A stretch of 64,000 nucleotides of DNA from Adiantum capillus-veneris (GCA_014529385.2 CM043955.1:143725640-143789639), one strand, 5' to 3'; shown: positions 1 to 11,849, counted from the first letter of the stretch. Program-made: numbers and translations. The notes: generated by a model from the sequence alone, not told the origin.

Positions 1-707
1 TTTGCTGCTGAGGACAAGTTGGATGGGGACAATTACCCTATGTGGGCTTATATGATCCAACACATTCTTGTGTCAAAGGGCGTTTGGAATATTGTGCAGG
101 GCATTGATGTACGTCCTGGTTCTGAGGATGTAGGCGATGTTGAGGATGTTGCAGGTCTTGCTGCAAGGATTGCTGATGTTAGAGTTGTTTTGCCTACGGG
201 GCAGAACAAGCTCGTTGGGATGTTAAGGATGCGCAGGATCATGCATTGATTGCATTGTCTTTGAAGCGCACCATTGTTCCTCACATCCGTTCAGCAAAAT
301 CTGCAAAACAGGCTTGGGATATTCTAGCAGGTCTTTATGCAAGTCGCAATGAGGCTAAAATTGCTTTGCTGTGTAAAGAGCTGGAGTCGAAGATTATGCA
401 TGAGGAAGATGATGTGGACACTTTCCTTGCTAGTGTCAAGGATATCAATGAGCAACTCATTTCTGCAGGTGAAGTCATTTCAGACAGTTCCCTAGTGCAG
501 ACTGTTCTTGATGCCTTACCAAATTCTTACCAGACTTTTGCTAGTACTTGGAGGCTTATGACCGAAGGAAATCCTGAAGTTGTCAAGTTTGATGCATTAT
601 GCACATTGCTGTTGCAAGAGTCACTTTCTAGAAAAATCGGGACTAGGCAGCGTGCAGTTGAACGGGCTTTTATTGCTTCTCAAAGAAAGGGTGGTAACAG
701 CAATTGA
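1..707 (+). pseudogene. Ty1/copia gag fragment (relic copy A)
   Basis: This is the capsid part of a copia polyprotein (UBN2/DUF4219-like gag). It begins before the window, since the frame is open from base 1, and includes the LDGDNYPMW motif typical of copia gag N-termini. A small insertion near 205 (GGGC against a single A in the copy at 4076) shifts the frame, and reading continues from 246 to a stop at 705-707. The product is nearly the same as the gag of the copia element at 3487-7096. That copy continues into a zinc knuckle and protease, but here similarity stops near 758. I read this as a truncated, dead copy of the same family. Confidence 0.85.
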
Positions 708-1408
708 GCCACTTCTTATGGTTCTGCTGCGAGTGTCAAAAATTCTATTCCTAATTGCCAGCTACTGCAATGGCCAATTTGCTCCTAGCCGTCGTAACCA
801 GGGACTGTCACGTCAGCTGCAGGCTAGTGGGGTATCTTTTTTGGTATGCATGTAATGAAGGTCCCCAAATAATTTTATCCCACATAGATGATAGGCCTAC
901 TTCCCTCCACTTAGTAATCTCCCCACTTATAATCTTTAAGGCTTGCATCAAATGTACATATGCTTACTAGGAAAGGCAGAGTCTCTGATTTTCAATAGTT
1001 TGTCCCACTCTTAGAGATGAGTACCAATCATCTAAATGAGTGCCCACTATCTTACTTCAACCAATCAACAATTTTTGCCTATCAAAAAATGCTTGAAAAT
1101 AAATAAAATGAACAAAATAAATAAATAATATTTTAGTAAGCAAAAAGACAATGCATCGCTATAGCCTTTGCCCTTTGGGCACACCAAAAATTGCAGCGCT
1201 TTTCCAAAAGGTGTGTGCCACCTTAGCCCACAAAATCAGGCTTCAATGGTGTCCTAAGTGTTTTGTTTTCTGAGCAACTTGCCATAATTATCTGGTGAAG
1301 CTAAAAACAAAATTAATAATCCATTTTCATGCCTTAGGTCAGTTATGAGGTAAGGAATATAGCTAACATTTTAAGTTCCCCAAAATAACACCATATTAAG
1401 ATTATGGC

Positions 1409-1672
1409 GATAAGTTTTAAGATAAAAAATCATAAAAATCTAGTGTAGTATTAAATAATTTTTTATAAATTGAATATAACTTCTAATTGTCACAATAAGA
1501 TTTTGCACAGATTTCAAGGTTTATGGATTAAAAGGTATTCCCAAGATAAGTTTTAAGATGAAAAATCATAGAAATCTAGTTTAGTTTTAACCAAATTTTT
1601 ACAAATTGAATATAACTTCTTGTCACAATAAGATTTTGCACAGATTTCAAGATTTATGGATCAAAAGATATT
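1409..1672. repeat. Tandem duplication, ~130-bp unit
   Basis: Two adjacent diverged copies (about 1409-1547 and 1548-1672) share AAGTTTTAAGAT near the start, ATTGAATATAACTTCT in the middle and TTTTGCACAGATTTCAAG near the end. Function is unknown. Confidence 0.75.
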
Positions 1673-1825
1673 CTAAGGGCTTCAAAAAAATTAAAAGGTA
1701 TTCCAAATTCAAAGATTCTTTCAACAACAACCAAAACAATGTGCTAGTCTATAGCATGTAGCAATGTGCAATGATAAAGCACATAAATTTGCAACAATAT
1801 TAGCTAGGAAGGATGAATATAACAT

Positions 1826-1828
<3 letters not shown>

Positions 1829-1864
<36 letters not shown>

Positions 1865-1879
1865 GAGAGAGAGAGAGAG
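1829..1879. repeat. (GA)n microsatellite
   Basis: This is a GA dinucleotide run broken once by CATA. The equivalent place in the next duplication unit (2287-2327) also holds a GA run, followed there by about 20 G residues. Confidence 0.9.
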
Positions 1880-2284
1880 TGTGAGGACACTTTGAAGAGA
1901 AGAAACCTTAAAGGAAAAATAAAGGAAAGAGATAGAAATACCTCTTTATATGGACACAAAATGTCTTTTGACTTTCCACCTTGATAAGTCTTTTTAACTT
2001 TTCACCTTCATATGTCTTTTGACTTTCCACTTTCATCCATTTTTTCATTTCCTAAACTCACTTTTCACTTATACGCTTAATATGTTTTGAAAAAAAAAAT
2101 ATTTTTCTGAGATTGGGGAGACCTAATGGCTTTAAAAAAATTAAAAATAATTCCTAATTTAAAGATTCTCTCAACAACAAAAAAAACAATTCACTAACCT
2201 ATAGCATGCAGCAATCAACGCAATGACGAAGCACGTAGATTTGCAACAGTATCGGCTAGATGTGAGAAGGAAGGATATAGCATT

Positions 2285-2286
<2 letters not shown>

Positions 2287-2315
<29 letters not shown>

Positions 2316-2327
2316 GGGGGGGGGGGG
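2287..2327. repeat. (GA)n followed by poly-G
   Basis: A GA run passes directly into roughly 20 consecutive G. It sits at the same place as the GA run of the previous duplication unit and could form a quadruplex. Confidence 0.9.
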
Positions 2328-2961
2328 AGACTTTAAAGGGAAGAAAACGCTAAAGAGAAAATGAAGGAGAAGATAAACACAAATGGACCAATGGCAAGTC
2401 GACCACCTCTTTATATGGACACAAAAAGTCTTTTGACTTTCCACCTTCCTGTGTCTTTTCATTTCCTAAACTCACCCATCACTAATTCACTAAATATATT
2501 TCTAAAGATTTTTTATTTTTTCAAGATTGGGGAGACCTACTGGATAGGGAAAAACTTATTATAACAAGAAGTGCTCGAGCTTCGAGCTAAGTTAGTTCTC
2601 AGACCATAATTAGTTCTTATAGTTAGTTCTTATAGTACAAAAAACCCCAAAATATATCTTGAAAACGCTAACAAGGAGGAAAATTTTGGTCTTACCCAGC
2701 CTCTTTCATTGACATAATGACGTTATGGGACAAAACTTCAAGTCTATACAACTAAGTAGTTTTCAAGGTTTCAATCTCATAGTGCATCTTATAATGTAAG
2801 CTAATTTAAGAAATTGAATAGTGTGTAATTTCTTGCAAAACAAACATTGCTATGAAAAACCAATACAAGTGTGTATATCCCCTCCATGCTTTGGTGTACC
2901 CCTTGTGAGTGAGAGGAAATTCAAGTACCAATCGTTCAACGCATCACTTCCAAGGAGAATT

Positions 2962-3045
2962 TGTTACCATATATGCGATAGTGATGTGTGTATGATTGCG
3001 GTACTTTTTTCCTAAATAGGATGTTTTTTTCTCTGTGCAAGTGAG
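2962..3045 (+). repeat. Degenerate copia LTR start (relic of copy A or a relative)
   Basis: The sequence from TGTTACCATATA through GTGATGTGTGT to the T-rich stretch and CTGTGCA aligns with the first ~100 bp of the copia LTR at 6870. It is preceded by a diverged polypurine tract (CCAAGGAGAATT against CCAGGGGGAATT) and by a match to GTTCACCGCATCAC. This is the 3' end of a related copia element, probably the other end of copy A. It fades out near 3045. Confidence 0.65.
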
Positions 3046-3486
3046 AGGTCCTCAACCTGTCGACGCCAAAGTTGAGAGGGGGTCCTTGACAGGTCTCTAT
3101 GTCTATTAAAAGTCAGAGTCTCTAAACAAGAGGATCCAAGGAATAGACATTTTCCATTGGCAATGGCTTGGGACTATAGCCTTAGAAAAAGGCCTAGTTC
3201 TGTCTCACAGTGGAAACAGGACAAAATCCCAAAAATCCAAAACTTTTTCGGCCCTACAAATTTGGTTAAGGTATCCTCAACCAACACTTTTTCTCCCTAG
3301 CAGATGTGAGGGCACAGCCATTGGTGGACTCCTCTTCCAATTGAAAAAGTCTTCTAAACATTTTTAGTACACGTGGATAGATAGTTACCTGACTAATCAG
3401 GTCCATTTATCCATGATTGACAACCTTAGTCAATACCCACTTACCACCCCACACTCACACATGATTCTTTGTTTCTTAATTACTAT

Positions 3487-3713
3487 TGTTACCATATACA
3501 TGTGGTAGTGATGTGTGTGAACACACTAGGACCGCCGGGGCATTTTTTCCCTCTTTAGGAGGTTTTTTCCCCCGTGCATTGTATATACGCCCATCACTCT
3601 AGGGCTATCTATCTTTCCATTGCATACTAAGTAACACACTCTCTATTGTGTGCCTTGAGCTTCCTTCGTCTTCTCCAAGCTGTGTGCGTTTCTTTGCAAC
3701 CCTAATTCCAACA
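3487..3713 (+). repeat. Copia copy B 5' LTR
   Basis: 227 bp, TG...CA ends. Paired with 6870-7096. Confidence 0.92.
3582..3587 (+). promoter_or_regulatory. TATA box of copia LTR
   Basis: TATATA lies about 95 bp into the LTR, after GTGCATTG. The same motif is at 6965-6970 in the 3' LTR. This is the likely U3 core promoter; the start site is inferred, not visible. Confidence 0.55.
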
Positions 3714-3715
3714 AT

Positions 3716-3727
3716 TGGTATCAGAGC
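3716..3727 (+). promoter_or_regulatory. Primer binding site (tRNA-iMet)
   Basis: TGGTATCAGAGC starts two bases after the 5' LTR. It is the classic plant copia site, complementary to the 3' end of initiator methionine tRNA. Confidence 0.92.
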
Positions 3728-4075
3728 AAGTTGCGTCCTCCCGGGCTTAGTCGCCAGCTGCTCCAGCACACGCCTGCTCACTTTCTCCAATTTCAGTGAG
3801 CTTTGGCGAGCATTCGCAGGTCGACAAAAATTTCGGATGAGCTCGCGGAGCTCAGCCTACTCAGATTTTCGATTCGGGCTCATTTCGGCCTCCGTTTCCA
3901 CTACAGACAAGTCTGCACAGGCAATTTCCTCATTTTGTGCAGAATTTCTATCGGTGTCGTTTTTTGCATAACAGGTGCCTTATAGTCTTCTACGGTTTGT
4001 GCTATATAGCACGTGTTGTTCCCACTCCGTTTCTCCTATTTTCGGGCAGTTTTCACATCAGGTGCAGCATTTACC

Positions 4076-5130
4076 ATGGCTGACAACAACAACACAGATG
4101 TGTTTAAGATGTTTGTTGTTGAGGATAGTTTGGATGGGGACAATTACCCTATGTGGGCTTATATGTTCTTGTGTCAAAGGGCATCTAGAATATTGTGCAG
4201 GGCATTGATGTACGTCCTGGTTCTGAGAATGTTGTAGGTCTTGCTGCAAGGATTGCTGCTGCTAGATTTATTTTGCCTACGACAGAACAAGCTCGTTGGG
4301 ATGTAAAGGATGTGCAAGCTCATGCATTGATTGCGTTGTCTGTGAAGTGCACCATTGTTCCTCACTTCCGTTCATCAAAATCTACAAAGCAGGCTTGGGA
4401 TATTCTAGCAGGTCTTAATGCAAGCCGCAATGACGCTAAAATTGCTTTGCTGCGTAAAGAGCTGGAGTTGAAGATTATGCATGAGGAAGATGATGTGGAC
4501 ACTTTCCTTGCTAGTGTCAAGGATATCAATGAGCAACTTATTTCTGCAGAGGTGAAGTCATTTCAGACAGTTCCCTTGTGCAGACTGTTCTTGATGCCTT
4601 ACCAGATTCCTACCAAACTTTTGCTAGTACTTGGAGACTGATGACCCAAGGAAATCCTGAAGTTGTCAAGTTTGATGCATTATGCACATTGCTGTTGCAA
4701 GAGTCACTTTCTAGAAAAAACAGGACTAGGCAGCATGCGAATGAGCAGGCTTTTATTGCTTCTCAAAGAAAGGGTGGTAATAGCAATGCAACCACTTCTT
4801 ATGGTTCTGCTGCGAGTGGCAAAACTTCTGTTCCCAATGCTTTTGCTGGCAGCACTTCGCCTGGCAATTCTGGTGATAAGGGCAAAAAGAAGATGCGTTG
4901 CCATTATTGTAAAGCTAATGATCACTTGATCAAGTCGTGTCCTAAGTTGAAGGCCAAAGAGGCTAAGAAGAAAGAGGGTGGTTCCACTGCAAATGTTGGT
5001 TCCACTACAAATGCAACCATTGTTGAGTCTTCTGTGAAAGGAGATTGTGATGCTGATGTTGATTCAAAATGGGATTTTAGCACAGAGTGCACTTACAATC
5101 CTGATGTCCATGATGCATGCTTGTCAGTTG
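4076..5130 (+). pseudogene. Copia gag, frameshifted
   Basis: The start ATG at 4076 follows a ~350-bp leader and opens MADNNNTDVFKM. A ~10-bp deletion near 4156, relative to the copy at base 1, shifts the frame; a 2-bp AG insertion near 4549 shifts it again. The third frame carries the C-terminal gag with a CCHC zinc knuckle (C-x2-C-x4-H-x4-C) at 4899-4940, which binds the packaged RNA. It is followed by a lysine-rich stretch and a Ser/Thr-rich linker into the protease. Gag would form the virus-like particle core in the cytoplasm. Confidence 0.88.
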
Positions 5131-5405
5131 CTGCAGATTCACATGTGTGGTATTTCGACAGTGGTGCTACAAAGCACATTACCTCACATCGTGAATTGTT
5201 TACCTCTCTTGAGTCTGTCCCTCATGGGAGTTCAATCACTTGTGCCAACAATACCTCTTATCCGGTTCAAGGAGTTGTAAAGATTGTGCTTACTGTTGCA
5301 AATGGCAGTTCCTTCACACTTGTTGATGCACTTTATGTACCAGGGATCAAAAAGAATCCCTTGTCTGTATCTGCACTTGCTAGACTTGGACTTGTAGTCA
5401 AATTT
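5131..5405 (+). pseudogene. Copia aspartic protease, truncated at its C-terminal side
   Basis: The catalytic D-S-G-A motif is at about 5157, within WYFDSGATKHIT, the usual copia protease signature. The LYVPGIKKNPLSVSAL segment characteristic of copia follows. The frame then meets RT-type sequence directly near 5405, without the GAG pre-integrase zinc domain or the integrase core. A TGA at 5427-5429 ends this frame just after the join. The protease is read in the same frame as the last gag segment, as expected for a copia polyprotein. Confidence 0.88.
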
Positions 5406-6070
5406 GTGGAAACGCAAACCGGATGGTGAGATCGATCGCCATAAGGCTCGACTTGTTGCAAAGGGAAATGCACAGCAAAAAGGCATAGATTATGAAGAGA
5501 CTTTTGCTCCCATTTTTCGTATGACTACTGTGCATTTTCTATGTGCATTGGTAGCTCATTTTGGTTGGGATGTACATCAATCAGACATTGTTACTGCTTT
5601 CTTGAATGGTGACATATTTGAGGAAGTTTATGTAACGCAGCCTCGAGGTCTTGTCATAAAAGGACAAGAGGACAAAGTGTGCGGATGTAAGAAGGCTTTG
5701 TATGGGTTGAAGCAATCTCCTCGTGCTTGGTATGAGAAAGCAGACACTCATTTGGTTAAACAAGGCTTTCGTAACAGTCCAACAGAAAGCACATTGTATG
5801 TAAAGTGTGAGGGTCATGTACTTCTCATTGTGGTTCTTTATGTTGATGATTTGTTGATCACTGGACCAAATGAGATACATATTCCTGAATTTAAGGCTGA
5901 TTTGAATGCTACTTTCAAGATGAAAGATTTGGGGTTGTTGCATCATTATTTGGGTATACAGTTTAAGCAGTGTGATGGTGGTATTGCCTTGTGTCAGAAA
6001 AGTTACATAGAGACATTGCTATGTAAATTTGGACTTGAGGTTGCAAACCTATTTCCACTCCCATGGAAAC
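5406..6070 (+). CDS. Copia reverse transcriptase domain (remnant)
   Basis: The frame opens inside the conserved DGEIDRHKARLVAKG block of copia RT. It continues through DVKTAFLNG-like (here DIVTAFLNG), KALYGLKQSPRAW and the catalytic YVDD box at 5839-5850 with both aspartates intact. It makes cDNA from element RNA within the particle. The first ~20 residues of the RT fold are lost at the deletion join. The frame shifts near 6060, so RNase H is read in another frame. The RT frame itself has no stop from 5404 to 6076. Confidence 0.9.
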
Positions 6071-6794
6071 AAGTTTGAAGTTGAGTCTACATGATGCTGG
6101 GGATCCTGCTGATGTCACTCTTTACCAAACTGTTGTTGGCTGCCTCATTTATGTATGCAACACGAGGTTGGATATTCAGTTTGCAGTCTTACAGGTCATG
6201 AGATTTATGCATAGCCAAGGGTCTAAGCATTGGCAGGTTGTCAAGAAGATTTTCCTCTACCTTAGTGGCACTTTACATCTTGGCTTGTTTTATCCCAAGG
6301 GGGGATCATTGCCGCCAGACTTACATGCTTTTTCGGACTCAGATTGGGCTAGTTGTTTTGACACGTGAGTGTCCACAAGTGGTTTTTGTTTCATGCTTGG
6401 CAGTTCATGTATATCATGGTTGAGCAAGAAGCAACCTACTGTGGCCACTTTGAGTTGTGAGGCTGAGTACAGGGCAGTTTTCACAGCTAAGGTTGAGTGT
6501 GTATGGCTCAGACACCTTATGGCTGATTTGGGTGTTGGATAGGATACTGCCAACACTATCTACACTGACAGCCAGAGTGCATTGGTAGTTGCGAGGAACC
6601 CAGTTTTTCATGATCGCACAAAGCACATTGAGGTGCATTACCACTATGTCAGGGAGAGGCTCTCAGTAGGAGAGATCAGTTTGGCTTATGTGCCGACACA
6701 GGACAACCTTGCAAATCTTTTCACAAAGGCATTGTCTCGTGAGAAGCTTGAAGCTTTCCGCAAAGCTTTGGGCTTACTCCCTTTTCTGGACTGA
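6071..6794 (+). pseudogene. Copia RNase H domain with two stops
   Basis: Copia connection and RNase H motifs are visible: SDSDWA near 6340, SCEAEY near 6455, TDSQSA near 6570 and a TKHIEVHYHYVRE-type block near 6620. It ends in a PTQDNLANLFTKAL block and a TGA at 6792-6794. In-frame stops are TGA at about 6366 (where copia usually has Arg, CGA) and TAG at about 6540 (probably from CAG). Both fit C-to-T change. The domain would remove the RNA template during cDNA synthesis. Confidence 0.88.
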
Positions 6795-6857
6795 TCATGT
6801 CCTCAGGGCATGGCACTTCCCTTTACTCATGTGCAAGCTCTCGTTCACCGCATCACT

Positions 6858-6869
6858 CCAGGGGGAATT
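6858..6869 (+). promoter_or_regulatory. Polypurine tract
   Basis: CCAGGGGGAATT lies immediately before the 3' LTR, in the place where plus-strand DNA synthesis is primed. Confidence 0.85.
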
Positions 6870-7096
6870 TGTTACCATATACATGTGGTAGTGATGTGTG
6901 TGAACACACTAGGACCGCCGGGGCATTTTTTCCCTCTTTAGGAGGTTTTTTTCCCCGTGCATTGTATATACGCCCATCACTCTAGGGCTATCTATCTTTC
7001 CATTGCATACTAAGCAACACACTCTCTACTGTGTGCCTTGAGCTTCCTTCGTCTTCTTCAATCTGTGTGCATTTCTCTGCAACCCTAATTCCAACA
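6870..7096 (+). repeat. Copia copy B 3' LTR
   Basis: 227 bp, paired with 3487-3713. The few differences are mostly transitions, pointing to a fairly recent insertion. Confidence 0.92.
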
Positions 7097-7734
7097 ACTA
7101 CCACATTCTTTTGACATTTAAAATAATGGTTTTGTTTTTAACTTTCCCATACAATAATTCGTTAAGACAAGTCTTAGAAATCAACATTTAAAAAAAGTCT
7201 TTCAAAAAACAAACATCTTTAGACTTAAGACAAGGTATGGTCATTTAAAATAGTTCTTGACAATCTTGACCCATACTAGCTACACTTGTCTCAAGCACAC
7301 CTATACATAGGTGAAACAAACAGCACCCTTCCTTATTTATAATCCAAGTGAAAACCCATCACCCAAAGTTCGGGACGCCCATGTGTCAAACTAGTTGCCC
7401 ATACAATCTGACAGTTTCCCTAGGATAAAAATGGTATCCTAAGTAGTATCCACAAACATACGCATGAAGGGGGTAAAGACTCCTCGTACATGGGGGCAAC
7501 TGACTCATCCATCATCCATGGCTGACAAGCCATCATTATTCATCACCCGAAGTGAAAATATTCCAAGGAACTAGAGGTGTCATGAGATAAGTTTTCTTAA
7601 GGATGACCAATCATTCTTTCCTAGTCAACCAGCCTTAACCCAAATAGTTCTTTCCTAATTTATAAACAAATTCACGTTGGTTTCTTGAAAGATGCCTTCC
7701 GTTTTCAGGCAGTTTCACCTTTCCTAATTCCTTA
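7097..7734. other. No recognisable feature
   Basis: AT-rich sequence between the copia 3' LTR and the next element. I see no ORF, repeat or motif worth naming. Confidence 0.5.
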
Positions 7735-9504
7735 CACACAAACCAACATCGCAGGCAAAAGACAAGAGCACGAGAAAGAGAAGGGGGTAAGGGGAGAATC
7801 GACACCAATTCAGGGTAATGTAGGCTTCATATTATCAAAAAAAGACCTTTACATGGGCACAAGCGCCAAGATATCGGTGGCTCGAAAAACAGCAACCCAT
7901 CCAAGGTTTACGTCACAACAAAACGACAGGGGCAAGCCCTCGTTGGTCCCCTACTGTACCACTGGCTTCACCACACTCATGGGCACACCCTTTCATGGGA
8001 ATGGCTTCAAAAAATTCCCTTTGATCTCCTCCAAATAGACCTGATGGTCTGCTTTAAAAATGCAAAGAGACCCCCAAAAAGTGAGCAGAAATGTGTTTAA
8101 TATAGAGCCTCTTGTCCGATTTTAGCATCTCGAATCTCATTAGTCCATTTTGATGTCCCATTTGGTAATTTGGATGGGTTGGTCAACTCTTTTCTCACTC
8201 TTTGAGCCTTCATCTGATCCCGAGGCGGGACACTAGCACTGGTGCTAGTGCCTAGCCCCGTTTGCCTTCAAAATTGTTTGGTGGTCGATGGTCCCGTGTG
8301 AATTGCACCGTGACGGGTTGTATGCCACATCATCGCTACAAGTCAACACCCATTGTTCAACCACCATCGTCAACGGTCACTATCGTCGCCTCTTCCCCTG
8401 GCCAAAACTGATAGCAACTCTGCCTTATGCCACCAGGCTCATGTGCAACAGCGCCAAACACACCATGGGCAACCCACGTCATAGCCGGGGCACCTTGAGA
8501 GCTCTCTCTCTCAACTCACATACCATAAGGGGCACCACTCCCAGCTCTTATAGCTTGCACATCTCGGCTCTCCCTCCCCATGTGGTACTGTTGTGACGAC
8601 ACGTGGAGGGCCATGGTGCTCCAGCCCCTTGGGTGCCAAAAAGAAACCACCCCAAAACTTCTCAAAAATCTACTTTTTTCTTGACTCTTTAGAGCTTTGC
8701 CATTCATTGCCCCCGCATCTGATGGTCAAGCCAAAATACACCTTCAAGAACCCTCATTGCCAACTATAGATTGTGCAAGACTCACCGCATTTTGATGCTT
8801 TTGAGCTCGTCAACTGAGGGCCCAAAAACCAAGAAAAAACCTGGGACCACCCCTTTGGTACTTGCATCCACCTTCAATTGGCCATATCTTGCTCTCTATG
8901 ACCCCAATTGACAAACCGCTAGTTCTTGATGACTTCCCATGATGCAAACTACCTTCTAGACCCTGGTCAAACCAAAAATGATGCCAGATGGCACCATCCC
9001 AATGCGACCAAGTGAGCACAGACCTTACCCCCTGGCAAATCTTCCTCTTGCCATAACTTGCTTTCTAGAGCTCCAATTCACGATTCGAGAAGACCGACAG
9101 GCTCCACAATTTGAGCATGTCAATCCTATCTGATGACCCCAGCTCTCACCATATGTCCCTATTTTCCCTATCCGTCGGCGGTCTGCAAGACCTTCCATAC
9201 TTAGACAGTCATATCTCGCACATCATGACTCAGTTTGAGGAGCTGTCTGGACCGGCTTGTAAAGCATCTCAAAGAGCACATTCTAGATCACCAACTCATC
9301 ACCTTGAGCACTTTTTCCTACCAACCCAATCAACCCTTCTTTGGAGACTTCTTGGCCTAATAAACACATGAACCATACATTTTCTTTGACACCTGCTTGC
9401 CCAAAGCCTTCATATACGCTTTAACTCTCTAGCTTACACCTGTCTGTAGCCTTAGCACTACATTACACACTTCCTATATTGGACCAAATTTGGTTGCACC
9501 ATCA
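7735..9504 (-). repeat. 3' LTR of gag-only element (start approximate)
   Basis: Aligns along its length with 11850-13615. Landmarks in both are GACCTTTACATGGG, GTGCCTAGCCCCGTTTGCC and CCTTAGCACTACATTACACA. A perfect small hairpin, CACTAGCAC-TG-GTGCTAGTG, lies near 8231-8250. Confidence 0.8.
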
Positions 9505-9519
9505 TTGTCCACCCCCTTG
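9505..9519 (-). promoter_or_regulatory. Polypurine tract
   Basis: The minus strand reads CAAGGGGGTGGACAA directly before the TGATGG LTR start. Confidence 0.6.
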
Positions 9520-10426
9520 TTGAACATTTATGTTCAACCACACACATGCTTATTGCACTAAAAAAATACACACCCAAACAAGCACTTTGTACACGACAAA
9601 ACACGTTAGAATATATACATGACCTGACTCTTGTCACCCATTGCATTTTCTTAAGTGGTAGTCATGCTTTACAACATGACTACCACTTGGGTCAAGCACT
9701 TAGCATTGATCAGGTTCATCTACCTGCATCAGGCTCACATAGTGCCGCAACAAGGCATATAGCCAACCACATACCCAAACTGCCAATAGCATATCCTCAC
9801 TGCGCCAAGAACCCATCCGCAAACTACCCACTTCAAACAAGGCACCACCAAGCATACTATCACTATCATCGAACACACCATCACTTGCACCAAACATACC
9901 ATGCCCTTCCTCCCAATCATGTAAAGCGAGATCCTCCTCAAGTGAATCATGCACCTGCTCAACAACCCATTGCATAGTTGCACTTACTAGTGTCCCCTTC
10001 AACCACCACACACAAACCTCCCTAGAAATCATGGACATAATTTGGGAATCCACACCACTTGTCATAGAGCGCACCTATAGCACTGGAATCCCTTCCATCC
10101 TTGGCCCTACGCTTGTCTTCTTGCTTGCCATGCACTCAATTCCAGCATCATCGAGCTCTTCCTCATCACTTGGCCCTCCAAGGGCAACTAGCACCAGTAG
10201 AGTGTCAGCTTCAACTATCTGTTTCTCATCAAGAACTTGCTCTACCACTGCATCATGCTTTGTGAAGGATGAGAGAAACTCATCCTCTACTGCATTATCC
10301 TTGTCTTCTTCCATAGGAAAGTTCCATCCCTCCTAGCCAACTCTGCACTTCTTGTACCACCATGGCATACACCATTACAACCTTAATCAACATGGCCATT
10401 AGCATGGCATTGCACATCACCTTTAC

Positions 10427-11479
10427 CTAAATGGATTCCCTTATAGCCTCAAGTTCCTCCACTTGGTCTCTACCACACATAACGGCTTGTGTTGCTCCTC
10501 GCTCTTTGCACACATTCACTACATCTCCACTCACGTGCAAGAGATCAAACTCATCATACCATGACTGAGACAACTCAGTTTCCCAACTCGTGTCAGCAAC
10601 AGCCATAGAGCTACTATCACTTGGCTCAACCTCTTCCTCCATCTCGAGCTTTGGAATCTTTTCTAGCTTCATTGTTTCAACCTCGTTTGCAAACTGCACC
10701 TCTTGACCTCTAGCACTCTCCAATGGAGCTTCAACAGCCACACCTTGACTCGGTAGCACATCTTTTTCCCGATCTGGAACCACTTGCACATCCTCCACAA
10801 CTAGAGCCACCCTAATTGGCATCTCGGCATAGGAACTACCCTGTCTCTCTGTAGCCATAGAACCCTTGGTTCTTTTCACAATGGCATATTCCTTTGCACC
10901 AATCTTGGCTCAAGTACCACCACTTCAATCTACTTTAGCACCACAGCACTTGGAAAATCCTTACTAGCTTTGCGCTTCTTCAAAATCTTCTTGGTCCAAC
11001 CTCTCGCTAGAGCCACCGCTTCTTTGTATGACACATGTCCATCTATCTCCACCTTGTCTCGCACTTCCTCATACAGGCAATCCATGAATTTGTAGCAATA
11101 GTTACCTTGATCAGCTTTCCCCAAAGGGCTTAGAACTCCCATAAAATCTTTTGAAAATACCCTTCCAAGCTTTTCTTTAACCTGTCTAGCTTACACTTCA
11201 ATTCATCCAGCTACACATCTATGACAAACCTGCTTCAAAAAGCCACCTCTAGGTTTCACAATTGTCCTTTTCTTCTTCACATAGGCCATTGAACCATAGC
11301 CTCGCTTTTCCACGAACCAAGAGTGGGAACACTTGCACCACACCATCTTCTCTCATCACACTGCTCTCCAGCAGAATCAAACCATAGTCTTGGAGCCACA
11401 TTTTTGCCTCTTTGACCCCATTGAAAATTGGAAAACCTATCCATGCCATCCCTATCAGTACTCGCTCTTCACAGGCCAC
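10427..11479 (-). pseudogene. Gypsy-type gag remnant
   Basis: Three minus-strand pieces form a broken gag. The first (11479-11249) has FPIFNGVKEAKMWLQDY and ends with ARLWFNGL, the pattern of the retrotransposon gag domain (P-x-F-x-G ... A-x-x-W-F-x-x-L). After several stops, 11142-10930 carries a YKFMDCLYEEVRDKV segment like the end of the gag capsid domain. The last piece, 10879-10427, is an acidic Glu/Ser-rich frame of about 150 codons with no recognised domain, ending TAG or TAA at its 10427 side. It would bind and package element RNA; here it is clearly decayed. Confidence 0.7.
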
Positions 11480-11849
11480 ACCTTTAGCATCACCAAAATC
11501 ACCACTTCGTCTTCAAAGAGGAGCACCAATGTGCTCCTCATTGGGGGCACCATAAGATGGAGAGGGGTAAAGGGGAACACACCCAACACACAAATAGATT
11601 GCCTCCCTATAGCCCAAAATATACACAGCACCCCAATCCACTAGAGTTCATGTTTGAAACTCTACACACTTGCACATGCAAACCTTTGTTTACACACAAA
11701 CTAATGTATGCACGTGCTGATAGAACATCACACCGCACTCACATTCCACCGCTGCCCATCTCAACCCTCTCAACCCACACACCAACTCTCTGACTCACTC
11801 TCTCCACACACAAGAACTACCGGTTTGGGTGGGCACACACTTCCACAAG

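Larger units (their letters stand above)
1679..2543. repeat. Tandem duplication, ~430-450-bp unit
   Basis: The copies are about 1679-2127 and 2130-2543. Both open with GGCTT plus an A-rich stretch, contain TATAGCATG, a GA tract, TTTATATGGACACAAAA and TTTCATTTCCTAAACTCAC, and close with GATTGGGGAGACCTA. They are clearly diverged from each other, so the duplication is old. Confidence 0.75.
759..2961. other. Non-coding AT-rich interval with duplications
   Basis: No convincing coding sequence lies between the end of the gag relic and the LTR scrap at 2962. The interval holds two tandem duplications and two GA/G tracts, listed separately. Short frames here show no recognisable domain. It may replace the missing middle of copia copy A, since copia sequence lies on both sides. 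Confidence 0.5.
3487..7096 (+). mobile_element. Non-autonomous Ty1/copia retrotransposon (copy B)
   Basis: The element is bounded by two 227-bp LTRs that start TGTTACC and end CCAACA. By eye they differ at about seven positions. A tRNA-iMet primer site follows the 5' LTR and a polypurine tract precedes the 3' LTR. Flanks ACTAT (3482-3486) and ACTAC (7097-7101) fit a 5-bp target duplication with one change. The order gag, protease, RT, RNase H is normal for copia except that the integrase is missing: protease is joined to RT near 5405. The length of 3.6 kb compares with about 5 kb for complete copia elements. Frameshifts in gag and at the RT/RNase H join, plus two stops in RNase H, mean it could move only with help in trans. 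Confidence 0.92.

Noticed and set aside
8288-8596. 102-codon frame in the gag-only element's LTR
   Set aside because: The aligned partner LTR (around 12410-12660) does not keep this frame open, so it is not a gene.
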